Assembly (NCBI GenBank): GCA_030158305.1
Contig: JAOATE010000080.1
Coordinates: 62,001 to 126,000, forward strand
Direction of reading: 5' to 3'
Source of the DNA: Burkholderiaceae bacterium
GTDB taxonomy: Bacteria; Pseudomonadota; Gammaproteobacteria; Burkholderiales; Burkholderiaceae_B
DNA: 64,000 nucleotides
In this document: positions 16,455-25,586 of the stretch, piece by piece
Numbering within the stretch: the first letter of the stretch is position 1
Layout: the number at the start of each line of letters is the position of its first letter
The notes under the pieces: generated by a model
Databases searched by the model: none
Told to the model about the DNA's origin: nothing
What the model saw: only the letters and a program-made list of their open reading frames with translations
Made by a program: the position numbers and the translations under genes

Positions 16455-18020
16455 ATGACTAGGCTCACCGAATACTTTTCGTATGCGGACGCACAAAAAC
16501 ATTTTTCCTCAGAGAAACTGTGGGAACTGTTTGATGGCAACAGAGAACAACTCAATATCGCGCATGAGTGCGTTGACCGCTATGCAAGCAGTGATGAAAC
16601 AGCGTTGATTGTTGCTCGATCCGATGGGCCGGATGAGATCATTTCATATCGTGAGTTAGCTGATCGCTCTTCACAAGTTGCACACTATCTCGTCGCGCAT
16701 CAGATCAAAGCCGGAGATCGTGTCGCAGTGATGCTGGAACCATCGCTTGCGTTCTACGCCTGCATATACGGCATCATGAAAATGGGGGCAATTGCTGTCC
16801 CGTTGTTCACACTTTTTGGACCAGATGGTCTACAGCTTCGCATCCAAGACTGCGCGCCAGCCATGCTGTTTACCAATGAAGAAAAGATGGGCATTGTCGA
16901 TCGTGAAATGCTTAAACGTACTCAACTCGCCGATGCTTCGTTTTTGTCGTCGCTGAGTCAATATTCGTGCGCTTTCACGCCTTGCACCCGCGCCGATGAC
17001 TATGCAATCTTTCAATACACCTCAGGTACGACGCGTGAACTCCCCGAGGCCGTCAAACATAAACATCGCTCGATTGTGACGCTCATGGTCGCAGCACTCT
17101 ATGGCACCGGGCTGCGACCGGGCGACCGTTTTATGTGCCCCTCTTCTCCTGCGTGGGGACATGGGTTATGGCACGGAACCCTGGCTCCCATGGCGCTCGG
17201 ACTCACCGTCGGCGCCTTTGCAGGAAAATTTAATGCTGATCACTTGCTCAAAAGCTTGGACAAACATCGGTTCACGAATATTTCTGCTGCAGCCACCCAC
17301 TATCGCATGATGAAAAATGCAGGGTCTGCCTCTCGTTACTCCTACCATCTAAAGAAAATGTCGTTCACCGGCGAGCCCATTGATACTGCCACTGAAGAGT
17401 TTATCGATCAAACCTTCGGTATCAGAGTGTGCAGCATGTATGGCACGACTGAAATCGGTGTCATTTTAGTGAGTTACCCGGGCGCAGCAGACTTTGTGGT
17501 TAAACAAGGTTCGCTGGGCAAGGCAATTCCTGGCGCTCAGGTTCAAGTGCAAGACAGCGCAGGCATTGCTTGTCCACCTGGAGTGACTGGAGAGCTGAAA
17601 GTATGGCGCAAAGGACAATGGATACAGACAAAAGATCTCGGCCGCACCGATGAAGAAGGTTATTTCTTTCATGGCGGCCGCGCAGATGACGTCATCATTT
17701 CAGCAGGCTGGACGATGAGCGCAGTTGAAATCGAGGATGCCATGCTTAAGCATCCGGATGTCACAGAGGCGGCAGCAATCGGCATACCAGATGCGTTGCG
17801 CGGACAGTCTGTCAAAGCCTTTATCGTGACACAACGAAACGGGGACACAGCATTTATAGAAGAACTTCAAACACTCGTGCGGACTCGCTTGAGTCAACAT
17901 GAATACCCGCGTCAGATTGAGTTTGTCACTGAGCTTCCAAAAACACCTGCAGGAAAAGTTCACCGCAAAAAATTGCGGGAGCGAGAGCTGGATCACGCGC
18001 ACGCGAACCCCTTGCAATAA
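16455..18020 (+). CDS. AMP-forming acyl-CoA synthetase (ANL superfamily)
   Basis: The 521-residue product would activate a carboxylic acid to its CoA thioester with ATP. ANL motifs are MYGTTEIG (A5), KDLGRTDEEGYFFHGGRADD (A7-A8 hinge) and the catalytic Lys in TPAGKVHRKK. The phosphate loop is atypical: YTSGTT is followed by RELPEAV rather than GxPKGV. The closest general type is medium-chain or aromatic acid:CoA ligase, with substrate not deducible. It is followed by a dehydratase and a CoA-transferase on the same strand and divergent from the IclR regulator, suggesting an inducible degradation pathway. Confidence 0.85.
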   Translation: MTRLTEYFSYADAQKHFSSEKLWELFDGNREQLNIAHECVDRYASSDETALIVARSDGPDEIISYRELADRSSQVAHYLVAHQIKAGDRVAVMLEPSLAFYACIYGIMKMGAIAVPLFTLFGPDGLQLRIQDCAPAMLFTNEEKMGIVDREMLKRTQLADASFLSSLSQYSCAFTPCTRADDYAIFQYTSGTTRELPEAVKHKHRSIVTLMVAALYGTGLRPGDRFMCPSSPAWGHGLWHGTLAPMALGLTVGAFAGKFNADHLLKSLDKHRFTNISAAATHYRMMKNAGSASRYSYHLKKMSFTGEPIDTATEEFIDQTFGIRVCSMYGTTEIGVILVSYPGAADFVVKQGSLGKAIPGAQVQVQDSAGIACPPGVTGELKVWRKGQWIQTKDLGRTDEEGYFFHGGRADDVIISAGWTMSAVEIEDAMLKHPDVTEAAAIGIPDALRGQSVKAFIVTQRNGDTAFIEELQTLVRTRLSQHEYPRQIEFVTELPKTPAGKVHRKKLRERELDHAHANPLQ

Positions 18021-18069
18021 AGCCCTTTACGCATTTCTTTCTAATTATTTTTCATTGTCGGAAACATTT

Positions 18070-19215
18070 ATGTCATCTTCCTCTACAGGCCAAAGAAATT
18101 TTCCAAAAATCACCGAGCAAGGGCTAGATGATTTACGTCGACGCATTGGTGTCAAAATAGGTGCCACGGCAGAGCCTTGGTGCCATGAAGCGACACGGGA
18201 CAATATCCGTCACTACGCACACGGGATTGGAGACGACAATCCGCTTTGGTGCGATCCCGCATACGCAGCCAAAACAAAACACGGCGGACTGGTTGCGCTC
18301 CCAAGTTTCCTCTATTCGACCAGCAGGATCGTTTCAGGCTATGTCGGTGGTTTGCCCGGCGTGCATGCTATGTGGTCTGGCTCAGATTGGACATGGCACA
18401 AGTATGCACAACGCAACGACGTTATCAGTACCGAGGCGTACCTGAAGGACTGTATCGAGCACGAAACACGCTTTGCGGGCAAAGCGATCCAACAAATCTA
18501 CCATGTCGATTTTTTTAATCAAACGGGCGACAAGCTTGCTGAGGCCGACACGTGGTGTTTTCGCACAGAGCGTGATCACGCCAGAGAGAAAGGGACTAAA
18601 TACACCTCCGTTCAAGAAAAAGGTCATGTCACGTATTCGGATGAACAGATTAAAGAGGCATACAAACTCTATGCAAACGAAGAAGTCCGTGGCGCCAATA
18701 CAAGGTACTGGGAAGATGTGACAGAGGGTGAAGCACTGCCCGTTTTGTTTAAAGGCCCGATGACCGTGACTGGCTTCATTGCCTATGCCCAAGGCTGGGG
18801 AGGCTTGTATATTCGCGCCAATAAATTGGCATGGCAGTTGATTGACGCCCATCCGGGCGTTGGCATCAAAAACCGTTTTGGAATTCCTGACGTGCCAGAG
18901 CGTGTACATTGGGAAGAGGATTTCGCACTCGAAGTCGGCGCCCCTGGTGCCTATGACTACGGTCCTGAGCGGAGCTCTTGGCTGACCCACCAGCTGACAA
19001 ACTGGATGGGGGACGATGGGTTCCTCTGCAAGGCGACCTGCAAGATCAGACGACACAATCCTGAAGGCGATATGATTTTCATCAAAGCAAAGGTCGTCAG
19101 AAAATATAAAGAGGGCAACCGTCATTTGGTTGAAATCTCTCAAGAAGCCCACAATCAGGATAATGAGCTTTCTGTGCTCGGTACGGGTGTGGTCGAGCTT
19201 CCTAGCCGCGGATAA
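18070..19215 (+). CDS. Two-domain MaoC/FAS1-like acyl dehydratase
   Basis: The 381-residue product contains two hotdog halves. The N-terminal half (to about residue 180) is FAS1-like-dehydratase type with YAHGIGDDNPLWCDPAYA, where the usual His of the hydratase motif is Trp. The C-terminal half (from about 215) begins RYWEDVTEGEALPVLFKGP. It probably hydrates or dehydrates an acyl-CoA in the cytoplasm. The ATG at 18070 fits because the upstream in-frame region overlaps the synthetase gene and is not family-like. A split version of the same architecture occurs at 33605-34619. The CoA-transferase starts five bases downstream. Confidence 0.8.
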   Translation: MSSSSTGQRNFPKITEQGLDDLRRRIGVKIGATAEPWCHEATRDNIRHYAHGIGDDNPLWCDPAYAAKTKHGGLVALPSFLYSTSRIVSGYVGGLPGVHAMWSGSDWTWHKYAQRNDVISTEAYLKDCIEHETRFAGKAIQQIYHVDFFNQTGDKLAEADTWCFRTERDHAREKGTKYTSVQEKGHVTYSDEQIKEAYKLYANEEVRGANTRYWEDVTEGEALPVLFKGPMTVTGFIAYAQGWGGLYIRANKLAWQLIDAHPGVGIKNRFGIPDVPERVHWEEDFALEVGAPGAYDYGPERSSWLTHQLTNWMGDDGFLCKATCKIRRHNPEGDMIFIKAKVVRKYKEGNRHLVEISQEAHNQDNELSVLGTGVVELPSRG

Positions 19216-19219
19216 GTCT

Positions 19220-20386
19220 ATGAGCGAACACCTGACACCACACGCTTGGCTCAACACTGAACAGTCAACGGGTTCATTGGCGGGTGTTCGAGTGCTGGAT
19301 CTTTCACGTGTCGTGGCAGGCCCCTTCTGTGGACAGATGCTGGCAGATCATGGTGCGGATGTCATCAAAGTGGAATCTGCCGCAGGGGATGAAACTAGAC
19401 GGCTGGGGCCTCCTTTTGTTAAACCCGATCAAGCGGCATATTTTTCTGCGCTCAATCGGGGTAAGCGCGGCATTTGTCTTGATTTAGGTCAGGCCCATGG
19501 GCAAGCCGTTATCCATGATTTGTTATCCGAAGCCGATGTCATCATTGAAAATTTTTTGCCCGGCACCATGGAGAAATGGGGCTTGGGATATGAGACAACC
19601 CTGGCCAGTCAATTTCCTCGTCTGATCTATTGCAGTATCTCTGGGTTTGGCAGGACGGGACCTCTTGGAGGCTTGCCCGGCTATGACGCAGTGCTGCAAG
19701 CGATGTGCGGCCTGATGAGCATCAATGGGGATGTCCAATCCGGTCCAACGCGTATTGGTGTCCCGATTGTGGATCAAGTGACCGGTTATACCGCTTTTTC
19801 GGGTATTTTGATGGCGCTTTTAGCGCGGCAACGAACCGGGCGGGGGCAGCGCGTTGATGCGACTCTTTTTGATACGGCGCTGAGCATGCTGATTCCGCAT
19901 GGCTTGAACTGGATGAGTTCTGGGCAGGCTCCCGCCTTAACAGGCAGCGCGCATCCCAACATCCCCACCTATGATCGCTTTGATGTGCAAGATGGGCAAA
20001 TGTTTTTAGGTATTGTGAACGATGCCCAGTTCGCCAGGTTTTGTAAACATATCAATCGCGAAGATCTTTGTCTTAACCCATTATTTCTGACCAATAGCCA
20101 ACGCATGGCCAATCGGGAAGCTTTGCGTCAAGCGCTCGGGTCCGCACTCAAACACTTTTCCCGCGCGACGCTGTGCGAAGCGCTGATGAATGCGGGCGTG
20201 CCCGCAGGTCCGGTTCACACTGTCCCCGAGGCATTTAAGCAGCCCCATGCCTATGCTCGGGATATGGTGATTGAACGACCGGACTATCGGGGCGTGGGTT
20301 TACCTATCAAACTTTCTGACACACCTGGTCAGGCCGGTCGCTGCCCACCAGGGCTTGGCGAACACAATGATGAAATCATCAAATAA
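19220..20386 (+). CDS. Class III (CaiB/BaiF) CoA-transferase
   Basis: The 388-residue product transfers CoA between carboxylic acids through an aspartyl-CoA intermediate. Evidence is the N-terminal VRVLDLSRVVAGPFCGQMLA, DHGADVIKVE, and the catalytic D156 in PGYDAVLQAMCG. The ATG at 19220 gives the canonical N-terminus; an earlier ATG at 19130 overlaps the dehydratase gene. It follows the dehydratase by four bases and probably belongs to the same operon as the acyl-CoA synthetase, giving that pathway two ways to form CoA esters. Confidence 0.88.
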   Translation: MSEHLTPHAWLNTEQSTGSLAGVRVLDLSRVVAGPFCGQMLADHGADVIKVESAAGDETRRLGPPFVKPDQAAYFSALNRGKRGICLDLGQAHGQAVIHDLLSEADVIIENFLPGTMEKWGLGYETTLASQFPRLIYCSISGFGRTGPLGGLPGYDAVLQAMCGLMSINGDVQSGPTRIGVPIVDQVTGYTAFSGILMALLARQRTGRGQRVDATLFDTALSMLIPHGLNWMSSGQAPALTGSAHPNIPTYDRFDVQDGQMFLGIVNDAQFARFCKHINREDLCLNPLFLTNSQRMANREALRQALGSALKHFSRATLCEALMNAGVPAGPVHTVPEAFKQPHAYARDMVIERPDYRGVGLPIKLSDTPGQAGRCPPGLGEHNDEIIK

Positions 20387-20509
20387 TGATCGTCTTGGCA
20401 ATTAATCACTCCTTTTACCCAATTTTGACTAGGGAAACCGATGTGACAACAAAGGCCCGGACTTGTTTAGAATAAGGTGTCAACAATATTCAGGACACTA
20501 GGAGACAAC

Positions 20510-21508
20510 ATGAAATTGACGTTTAAACGCGGCCTCACGGCTGCTCTCGCTACGGTGATGGCTTACGGCCTCGTAGCCCCCGACTCCGCGCAAGCCCAAG
20601 CCAAGTGGCCAGACAAACAAGTGCGCATGGTTGTGCCCGCACCTCCTGGTAGTGCACCAGACGGTCAAATTCGCTTAATCAGTCAAAAACTTTCAGAAAT
20701 GTGGGGACAGCCCGTCGTTGTTGAAAACGTCGTGGGCGCAGGTGGAATTATTGGTGCCGACAAAGTTGCCAAAGCCACCCCTGATGGCTATACATTTCTG
20801 TACAACACGATTGGACCGATCGCTGTGGCGGAAAGCTTGATGGGCCCCGGCAAACTGCCCTACAGCCCAGGAAAAGATCTGGTCGCAGTCAGTCTCGCCA
20901 CCAAAACACCGAACTGGATTACTGTTCATCCCTCGGTTCCTGTAAACAACATCCAAGAGCTAATCGCCTTAGCGAAAAAAAATCCGGGTAAGTTGCGTTA
21001 TGGCACTGCTGGACCAGGTACGACTCAACACCTGACTGGCGAGTTGCTCAACTTGGTTGAGGGTATTCAGCTTGTCGGAATCCCCTACAAATCCAGCGCG
21101 CAGATGACAACAGATGGCTTGGGTGGTCAGATCGAGATTTTGATTCACAACACGCCTGTTCTGTTGCCACATATTCGCGCACAAAAACTGCGTCCTCTCG
21201 CCATCACAAGCGACAAGCGTTCACCCGCTGAGCCACAGATTCCAACGATGATTGAAAGCGGCGTCAAAGACTTTGAGATCACCGCTTGGTTTGGTTTCAT
21301 GGCACCTGCAGGCACACCCAAGCCAATTATCGACAAACTGTCGCAAGATGTGGCTAAAGTGCTGGCAATGCCTGATGTCAACAAACGCATTGTGGATACC
21401 GCCACAGAAGTTGTTGGTAGCACGCCAGAACAATATGCTGCCTTCATCAAGTCTGAAACAGCAAAATGGAAAGACGTCATCATTCGCGCAAAGATGACCG
21501 CGAACTAA
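20510..21508 (+). CDS. Bug-family (TTT) periplasmic receptor
   Basis: This is a 332-residue solute receptor of tripartite tricarboxylate transporters. The signal peptide ends near AQA (residue 30), followed by the family start KWPDKQVRMVVPAPPGSAPD, then VVVENVVGAGGIIGADKVAK, PDGYTFLYNT, and LRYGTAGPGTTQHLTGELL. GGAG lies nine bases before the ATG at 20510. Such proteins bind small carboxylates. No TctA/TctB lies beside it, so it must work with a membrane module encoded elsewhere, possibly one of the two in this window. A strong terminator follows. Confidence 0.9.
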   Translation: MKLTFKRGLTAALATVMAYGLVAPDSAQAQAKWPDKQVRMVVPAPPGSAPDGQIRLISQKLSEMWGQPVVVENVVGAGGIIGADKVAKATPDGYTFLYNTIGPIAVAESLMGPGKLPYSPGKDLVAVSLATKTPNWITVHPSVPVNNIQELIALAKKNPGKLRYGTAGPGTTQHLTGELLNLVEGIQLVGIPYKSSAQMTTDGLGGQIEILIHNTPVLLPHIRAQKLRPLAITSDKRSPAEPQIPTMIESGVKDFEITAWFGFMAPAGTPKPIIDKLSQDVAKVLAMPDVNKRIVDTATEVVGSTPEQYAAFIKSETAKWKDVIIRAKMTAN

Positions 21509-21552
21509 ATTAACGACCAGTCGTCAGATCAAAACCTGACAATTATGTTTTA

Positions 21553-21585
21553 AATGCTGCCAGAATTTTCTGGCAGCATTTTTTT
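21553..21585 (+). terminator. Strong intrinsic terminator after the Bug gene
   Basis: A perfect 12-bp stem (arms 21553-21564 and 21569-21580, core GCTGCC/GGCAGC) with a 4-base loop is followed by five more T. It ends the IclR-linked operon and isolates the downstream porin gene. Confidence 0.93.
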
Positions 21586-21720
21586 ATGCCTGATTCAGGT
21601 TCGATCGCACGGTAGGCGCACCAGATTGACGCACACCCTCTCCCTTATTTAGCGCATTCTGATTGCTAAAAAATGTGCAGCCCCCCCCTCTTTATCTCAC
21701 GTCCATCTTGCGACACAGGT

Positions 21721-21736
21721 TGGCACACATATTGCT
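21721..21736 (+). promoter_or_regulatory. Sigma-54 (-24/-12) promoter of the porin gene
   Basis: TGGCAC at 21721-21726 and TTGCT at 21732-21736 match the sigma-54 consensus with exact spacing between the invariant GG (21722-21723) and GC (21734-21735). Transcription would start near 21746, leaving a leader of about 33 bases before the ATG at 21779. A run of eight C lies at 21681-21688 upstream. An NtrC-type activator would be required; its site is not identified. Confidence 0.7.
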
Positions 21737-21778
21737 TAGAGATTGATTCAAACACGACTTTCCACTTACGGGGGCATT

Positions 21779-22627
21779 ATGAGTCTTTCACGCGCATTCA
21801 CCACTTTGGGTTTTACCGCAGCGCTCTTGGCGACCACGGGCATCATGCCGTCCGCCTTTGCTCAAACAAGCGCACCCGCCGCTGAGCCGACATCCGTTGT
21901 CACGCCAGGCCCCTTTACCGCCAACCTCACCCTGACCAACGACTACCGCTACCGCGGCATTTCGCAGTCAAACTTTCGCCCCGCCATTCAGGGTGGCTTT
22001 GACTATGCCCACTCCAGTGGCTTTTATCTTGGAAACTGGAACTCTTCGATTAGCTGGATTTCCGATTCCGCATCGTTGGCAGGCAACAATGCCTCAGCAC
22101 CTATAGAAATGGATTTCTATGGTGGCTATAAGTATGAATGGTCAAAAGGCTTTACAGCTGACGTGGGTGTCTTGCAGTACTACTATCCCACGACCAATCT
22201 GTCTGCCTTTGCTGCGAATCCAAACACCACAGAAATTTATGCCGCTCAAAACTTTACGTTTGATGCAGTCACGGGTTATTTGAAATTTTCATGGGCCGCC
22301 ACCACGCTCTTTGGTACTGCAAATAGTTCAGGATCGAACTACACAGATTTAACGGTGAACTATGACACTGGCGTTTGGGGCCTTGCACTGAACGCACACG
22401 TTGGCTATCAGTATGTCGCGGGTCAAATTGCTGGCGGCGGAATGTCCAATAGCAGTCTGTACTCGTACACCGACTGGAAACTGGGCGTCACCAAGGACTT
22501 TGGCAGTGGATTCTCAGGATCGATGGCCTATGTTGGCACCAATGCGAAAGACGGCTCTTACATCAACCCACAACTGCAAAACCTCGGCAAGGGCGGATTT
22601 TTGATTTCGCTCACAAAAACGTTTTAA
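21779..22627 (+). CDS. TorF-family putative outer-membrane porin
   Basis: The 282-residue product has a signal peptide ending near AFA (residue 28), then a beta-rich sequence with alternating aromatic residues: NLTLTNDYRYRGISQSNFRP, SGFYLGNWNSSISW and a C-terminal FLISLTKTF ending in the Phe typical of outer-membrane barrels. The TNDYRYRGIS motif is the mark of the TorF family. It probably forms an outer-membrane channel. It is a single gene between a terminator and a convergent gene, and its sigma-54 promoter suggests control by nitrogen or by a pathway-specific enhancer protein. Confidence 0.85.
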   Translation: MSLSRAFTTLGFTAALLATTGIMPSAFAQTSAPAAEPTSVVTPGPFTANLTLTNDYRYRGISQSNFRPAIQGGFDYAHSSGFYLGNWNSSISWISDSASLAGNNASAPIEMDFYGGYKYEWSKGFTADVGVLQYYYPTTNLSAFAANPNTTEIYAAQNFTFDAVTGYLKFSWAATTLFGTANSSGSNYTDLTVNYDTGVWGLALNAHVGYQYVAGQIAGGGMSNSSLYSYTDWKLGVTKDFGSGFSGSMAYVGTNAKDGSYINPQLQNLGKGGFLISLTKTF

Positions 22628-22644
22628 TTTTTCAGCGAAATGAC

Positions 22645-23358
22645 TTAGATTTGTGCGCCGCGCATCCCCGCACGGCGCACGGCTGCCGCGAGCAAACCGC
22701 TGTGTTTGGCAAAGGCACAAAACTCTGCGACAACTGGGAGCGCCTGCATACGTCGTTTAGGAATTCCGATCGCAATACTTTCTCGCCCCCAAGCACCCTC
22801 GAGGATTCGGGCACCCTGAATACTGTCGGCGAGTTCGCACAGTATCGCTTTATTCGTCGCAAAGGCATCGAGGACGCCAGCTGACAACATACGAATCACC
22901 TCTTCTAGACTATTTGTTGAAATCACCTTCGCTTGACTGAGTAACGTAGGTAGCGTCGCCTCAGAGGTGCTGCCCGCGGATACGCCGACACGCATCCCTT
23001 GCGCATCAATATCCTCAATTTTTTGAACCAAACATCGTGGTCCGACTAAATACGTCTGATCCGTAAAGAGCAAGGGTTCCGCCAAGGCGAGATATTCAGC
23101 GCGCACCGGAGTGGCGTTCACAAAAACAAAATCCAATTGTTCATTTTTGGCTTGTACTAATATTTCTCCATTCGTTGCAAAAATAACGGGTTCAAACGCC
23201 ACGCTTAGATATTGTGCAAACGCTCGGCCAAGCTCAAATCCGAGACCCCTGTTACTCTCAGGTGTCTCACCCATAATCAGCGAGCCGGGGCTGCCGGGAT
23301 ATAAGCCGACCCTCAGGCTTCCTGTCGGGGCGAGAATATGCGTGAATCGCTCAGTCAT
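22645..23358 (-). CDS. Second solute-binding-protein-like protein without signal peptide
   Basis: The 237-residue product resembles SBP_bac_3 amino-acid receptors: LAPTGSLRVGLYPGSPGSLI, RGLGFELGRAFAQYLSV, a DFVFVNATPVRAEYL segment and a late IAIGIPKRRMQALPVV. As with the protein at 7536-8255, it begins with a polar segment (MTERFTHILAPTGSL) and has no export signal, and no ABC genes are adjacent. GGAG stands eight bases before the ATG at 23358. Ligand and role are unknown. The divergent neighbour is a dienelactone-hydrolase-family gene. Confidence 0.7.
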   Translation of the reverse strand: MTERFTHILAPTGSLRVGLYPGSPGSLIMGETPESNRGLGFELGRAFAQYLSVAFEPVIFATNGEILVQAKNEQLDFVFVNATPVRAEYLALAEPLLFTDQTYLVGPRCLVQKIEDIDAQGMRVGVSAGSTSEATLPTLLSQAKVISTNSLEEVIRMLSAGVLDAFATNKAILCELADSIQGARILEGAWGRESIAIGIPKRRMQALPVVAEFCAFAKHSGLLAAAVRRAGMRGAQI

Positions 23359-23455
23359 GCTGGGGGCTCCGGTCAATCAATCATCTTAAACAAGACCTCA
23401 AGACTAGCAGTTAATTGAATATAATTTGATAGAAATTTCAAACAGGAGATCAATA

Positions 23456-24124
23456 ATGGGTAAGACAATTCAGCTCAAAGCAACCGACGGACACGAGTTC
23501 GACGCATACGTCGCAGAGCCTGCTGGCAAGCCGCGCGGCCTCGTCGTGATTGCACCGGAAATCTTCGGTATCAACAAACACATTCAATCCGTTGCCGATG
23601 GCTATGCTGCGGATGGCTATCTCAGCATCGCACCAGCATTGTTTGACCGTGTTCAACGCAAATACGACACGGGGTATTCTCAACCTGAAATCATGGCCGG
23701 TGTTGAAGTCATGAAAAAAATGAGTTTTGATCATGCGATGCTTGACGTGTCAGCCGTGCTGGAATTTGGCAAGTCTGCCGGCAAAGCTGCGATGGTTGGT
23801 TACTGCTGGGGCGGTGTAGTCGCCTGGCTCGCGGCCAGCCGCGTTCCTGGCTTTAGCTGTTCCGCACCTTATTACGGCGGCGGCATTCCAAACTTTTTAA
23901 CAGAAAAGCCACTCTGCCCGGTCATGTTCCACTTCGGCGAAACAGACCAATCGATTCCAATGGAAAAAGCCAAAGCCGTCGTGGCGGCCTATCCAAACGA
24001 GCAAGCGTTTTTCTACCCTGCTGATCATGGTTTCAATTGCGACCATCGCGGCTCTTACAACGCAGACTCTGCCAAGCTTGCACGCGAGCGCACCCTCGAA
24101 ATGATTAGAAAATACGTCGGCTAA
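23456..24124 (+). CDS. Dienelactone hydrolase family protein
   Basis: The 222-residue cytoplasmic enzyme has the Cys-type catalytic triad of dienelactone hydrolase: C117 in GYCWGG, D164 in FGETDQSIP, and H191 in PADHGFNC. It would open lactone rings, as in chlorocatechol or protoanemonin pathways, or hydrolyse related esters. AGGAG at 23444-23448 fits the ATG at 23456, and a perfect -10-like TATAAT lies at 23420-23425. It is a single gene, closed by a strong hairpin. No ring-cleavage dioxygenase is nearby, so the natural substrate is uncertain. Confidence 0.88.
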   Translation: MGKTIQLKATDGHEFDAYVAEPAGKPRGLVVIAPEIFGINKHIQSVADGYAADGYLSIAPALFDRVQRKYDTGYSQPEIMAGVEVMKKMSFDHAMLDVSAVLEFGKSAGKAAMVGYCWGGVVAWLAASRVPGFSCSAPYYGGGIPNFLTEKPLCPVMFHFGETDQSIPMEKAKAVVAAYPNEQAFFYPADHGFNCDHRGSYNADSAKLARERTLEMIRKYVG

Positions 24125-24144
24125 ATCTGATTTGCGGCTAACGG

Positions 24145-24182
24145 AAAAAGGGGTGGACTGAATGATCAATCCACCCCTTTTT
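24145..24182. terminator. Bidirectional terminator between convergent genes
   Basis: A 13-bp perfect stem with arms at 24145-24157 and 24170-24182 (core GGGGTGGA/TCCACCCC) starts with five A and ends with five T, so it can stop transcription from both the hydrolase (+) and the MmgE/PrpD gene (-). Confidence 0.92.
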
Positions 24183-24212
24183 CATTCAAGCTTTTAAATG
24201 AACACGATACGT

Positions 24213-25574
24213 TTACTTTTTCCCCGACGCTAGGCCTGGCAAATCCGAGACCTTGGCGACAGTCTCCAGCGACATCAGCGCGTCAAACAAACTCAGCGCG
24301 GAAAATTCAACCTTTCCTACGCGTGCGCAGTCTTCAAACTTGCTCCATAAGTGTTCGCGACTGAGCGGCAAATCTGGCCCGCCACGCACAGCCACGACCT
24401 CTCGACTCTTGATCACCTCGCCGCTCTTCATTTTTACAGTGATCTGATCAAAGGGTGAATAGCCAGGCAAATTAGGATGTTCTGTTTCATCCGCTTCAAC
24501 AGAAACTTTTTTCATCAAGTCTTGAATGTCCTGACGCTGCACAAAGTCATCGACCAATTCAGTCAGACCAGCACGTTGCGCGACCACGCACGAAGCCATC
24601 GCGAATTCCATGCTGAACTTCGCCTCAAGTCCAGTTTGAGGATTGTGGTTACGCAAGACTTTAGTGTTTCGGAAACTCGTCCGGGCACTAATACTTTCAA
24701 TGTCTTCTGGCTTGAAAGACTGCTCCGCAACTAAATCCAGCATTCCGTCGAGGGCACGATGGGTACAGAAGCACAACGGATATTTTTTGACTGATAACTT
24801 GCTCACAGTCAGTTTCCAATGTTTTCCCGCCTCGACAGGCGACGTCACATCAAAGCGCGTACCGGGAGACACTGCAGACAGGAAACCTTGCGGATGTTCA
24901 AGCGCATCAAGAGAGGCGGTAAAGCCCGCTTTCGCCAAATGTGCGGCCAATACACCAGACTGAGCAGAACGCCCTGCGTGAAAGGGTTTAGTCATGGTGC
25001 CAAAGTTGGCCATGATGCCCGCACTCTGCGAAGCGCCCAAGGAAATCGCCATCGCGCACTGCTCTGCATTGAGCTTGTTGAGTGAAGCACACGCAGCGGC
25101 AGCACCTATCGAACCCAAAATTCCGGTCGGGTGCCAACCTTTCGTATGGTAATGCTCTGGATCGCGACGCGCGAGCTCAGCCCATACTTCATAGCCTACG
25201 GCATAAGCGACCATCATCTCCTTGCCGGTCGAGCCAAGCGCTTGTCCCTCTGCCAAAATAGCAGGCACCAGCACAGTACTTGGATGGCCTTTGATGGCCA
25301 CATCATCGAAGTCAAGAGCATGCGCTGCCACACCATTAATCCACGCGGCATCTGTCGCGCTCGCTGTTCTTGCGCCAAATACCAAGGTAGCGGGCCCCGA
25401 CGCAGGCGCGAGCACCTGCGTCAAAATTTGCGTAGGGGGCTCATCCCGACCCGCAAGCATGACTCCCACACAATCCGCAAAGCCAGTATGAATGACATCA
25501 AGTGCTGCGCTTGGTATTTGATCAAACTGGAGGTTGGCAGCAAACGCTCCTAGGTCACGTGTGATTTGAGTCAT
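24213..25574 (-). CDS. MmgE/PrpD family protein
   Basis: This 453-residue protein belongs to the family of 2-methylcitrate dehydratase PrpD, cis-aconitate decarboxylase and iminodisuccinate epimerase. Family features are the N-terminal VIHTGFADCVGVMLAGRDEP, AAHALDFDD, GYEVWAELARRDPEHYHTKG, WHPTGILGSIGAAAA and KKYPLCFCTHRALD. No other methylcitrate-cycle genes are present, so a tricarboxylate or itaconate-type dehydratase, decarboxylase or epimerase role is possible. It is 12 bases downstream of the HMG-CoA-lyase-like gene, and the two are probably one unit, divergent from a TctB-TctA-Bug transport module. Confidence 0.85.
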   Translation of the reverse strand: MTQITRDLGAFAANLQFDQIPSAALDVIHTGFADCVGVMLAGRDEPPTQILTQVLAPASGPATLVFGARTASATDAAWINGVAAHALDFDDVAIKGHPSTVLVPAILAEGQALGSTGKEMMVAYAVGYEVWAELARRDPEHYHTKGWHPTGILGSIGAAAACASLNKLNAEQCAMAISLGASQSAGIMANFGTMTKPFHAGRSAQSGVLAAHLAKAGFTASLDALEHPQGFLSAVSPGTRFDVTSPVEAGKHWKLTVSKLSVKKYPLCFCTHRALDGMLDLVAEQSFKPEDIESISARTSFRNTKVLRNHNPQTGLEAKFSMEFAMASCVVAQRAGLTELVDDFVQRQDIQDLMKKVSVEADETEHPNLPGYSPFDQITVKMKSGEVIKSREVVAVRGGPDLPLSREHLWSKFEDCARVGKVEFSALSLFDALMSLETVAKVSDLPGLASGKK

Positions 25575-25586
25575 GTCGTCAATCCT

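Noticed and set aside
18382-19257. Open frame of 291 codons on the minus strand
   Set aside because: It is opposite the two-domain dehydratase and the CoA-transferase start, both well supported; composition is that of a shadow frame.
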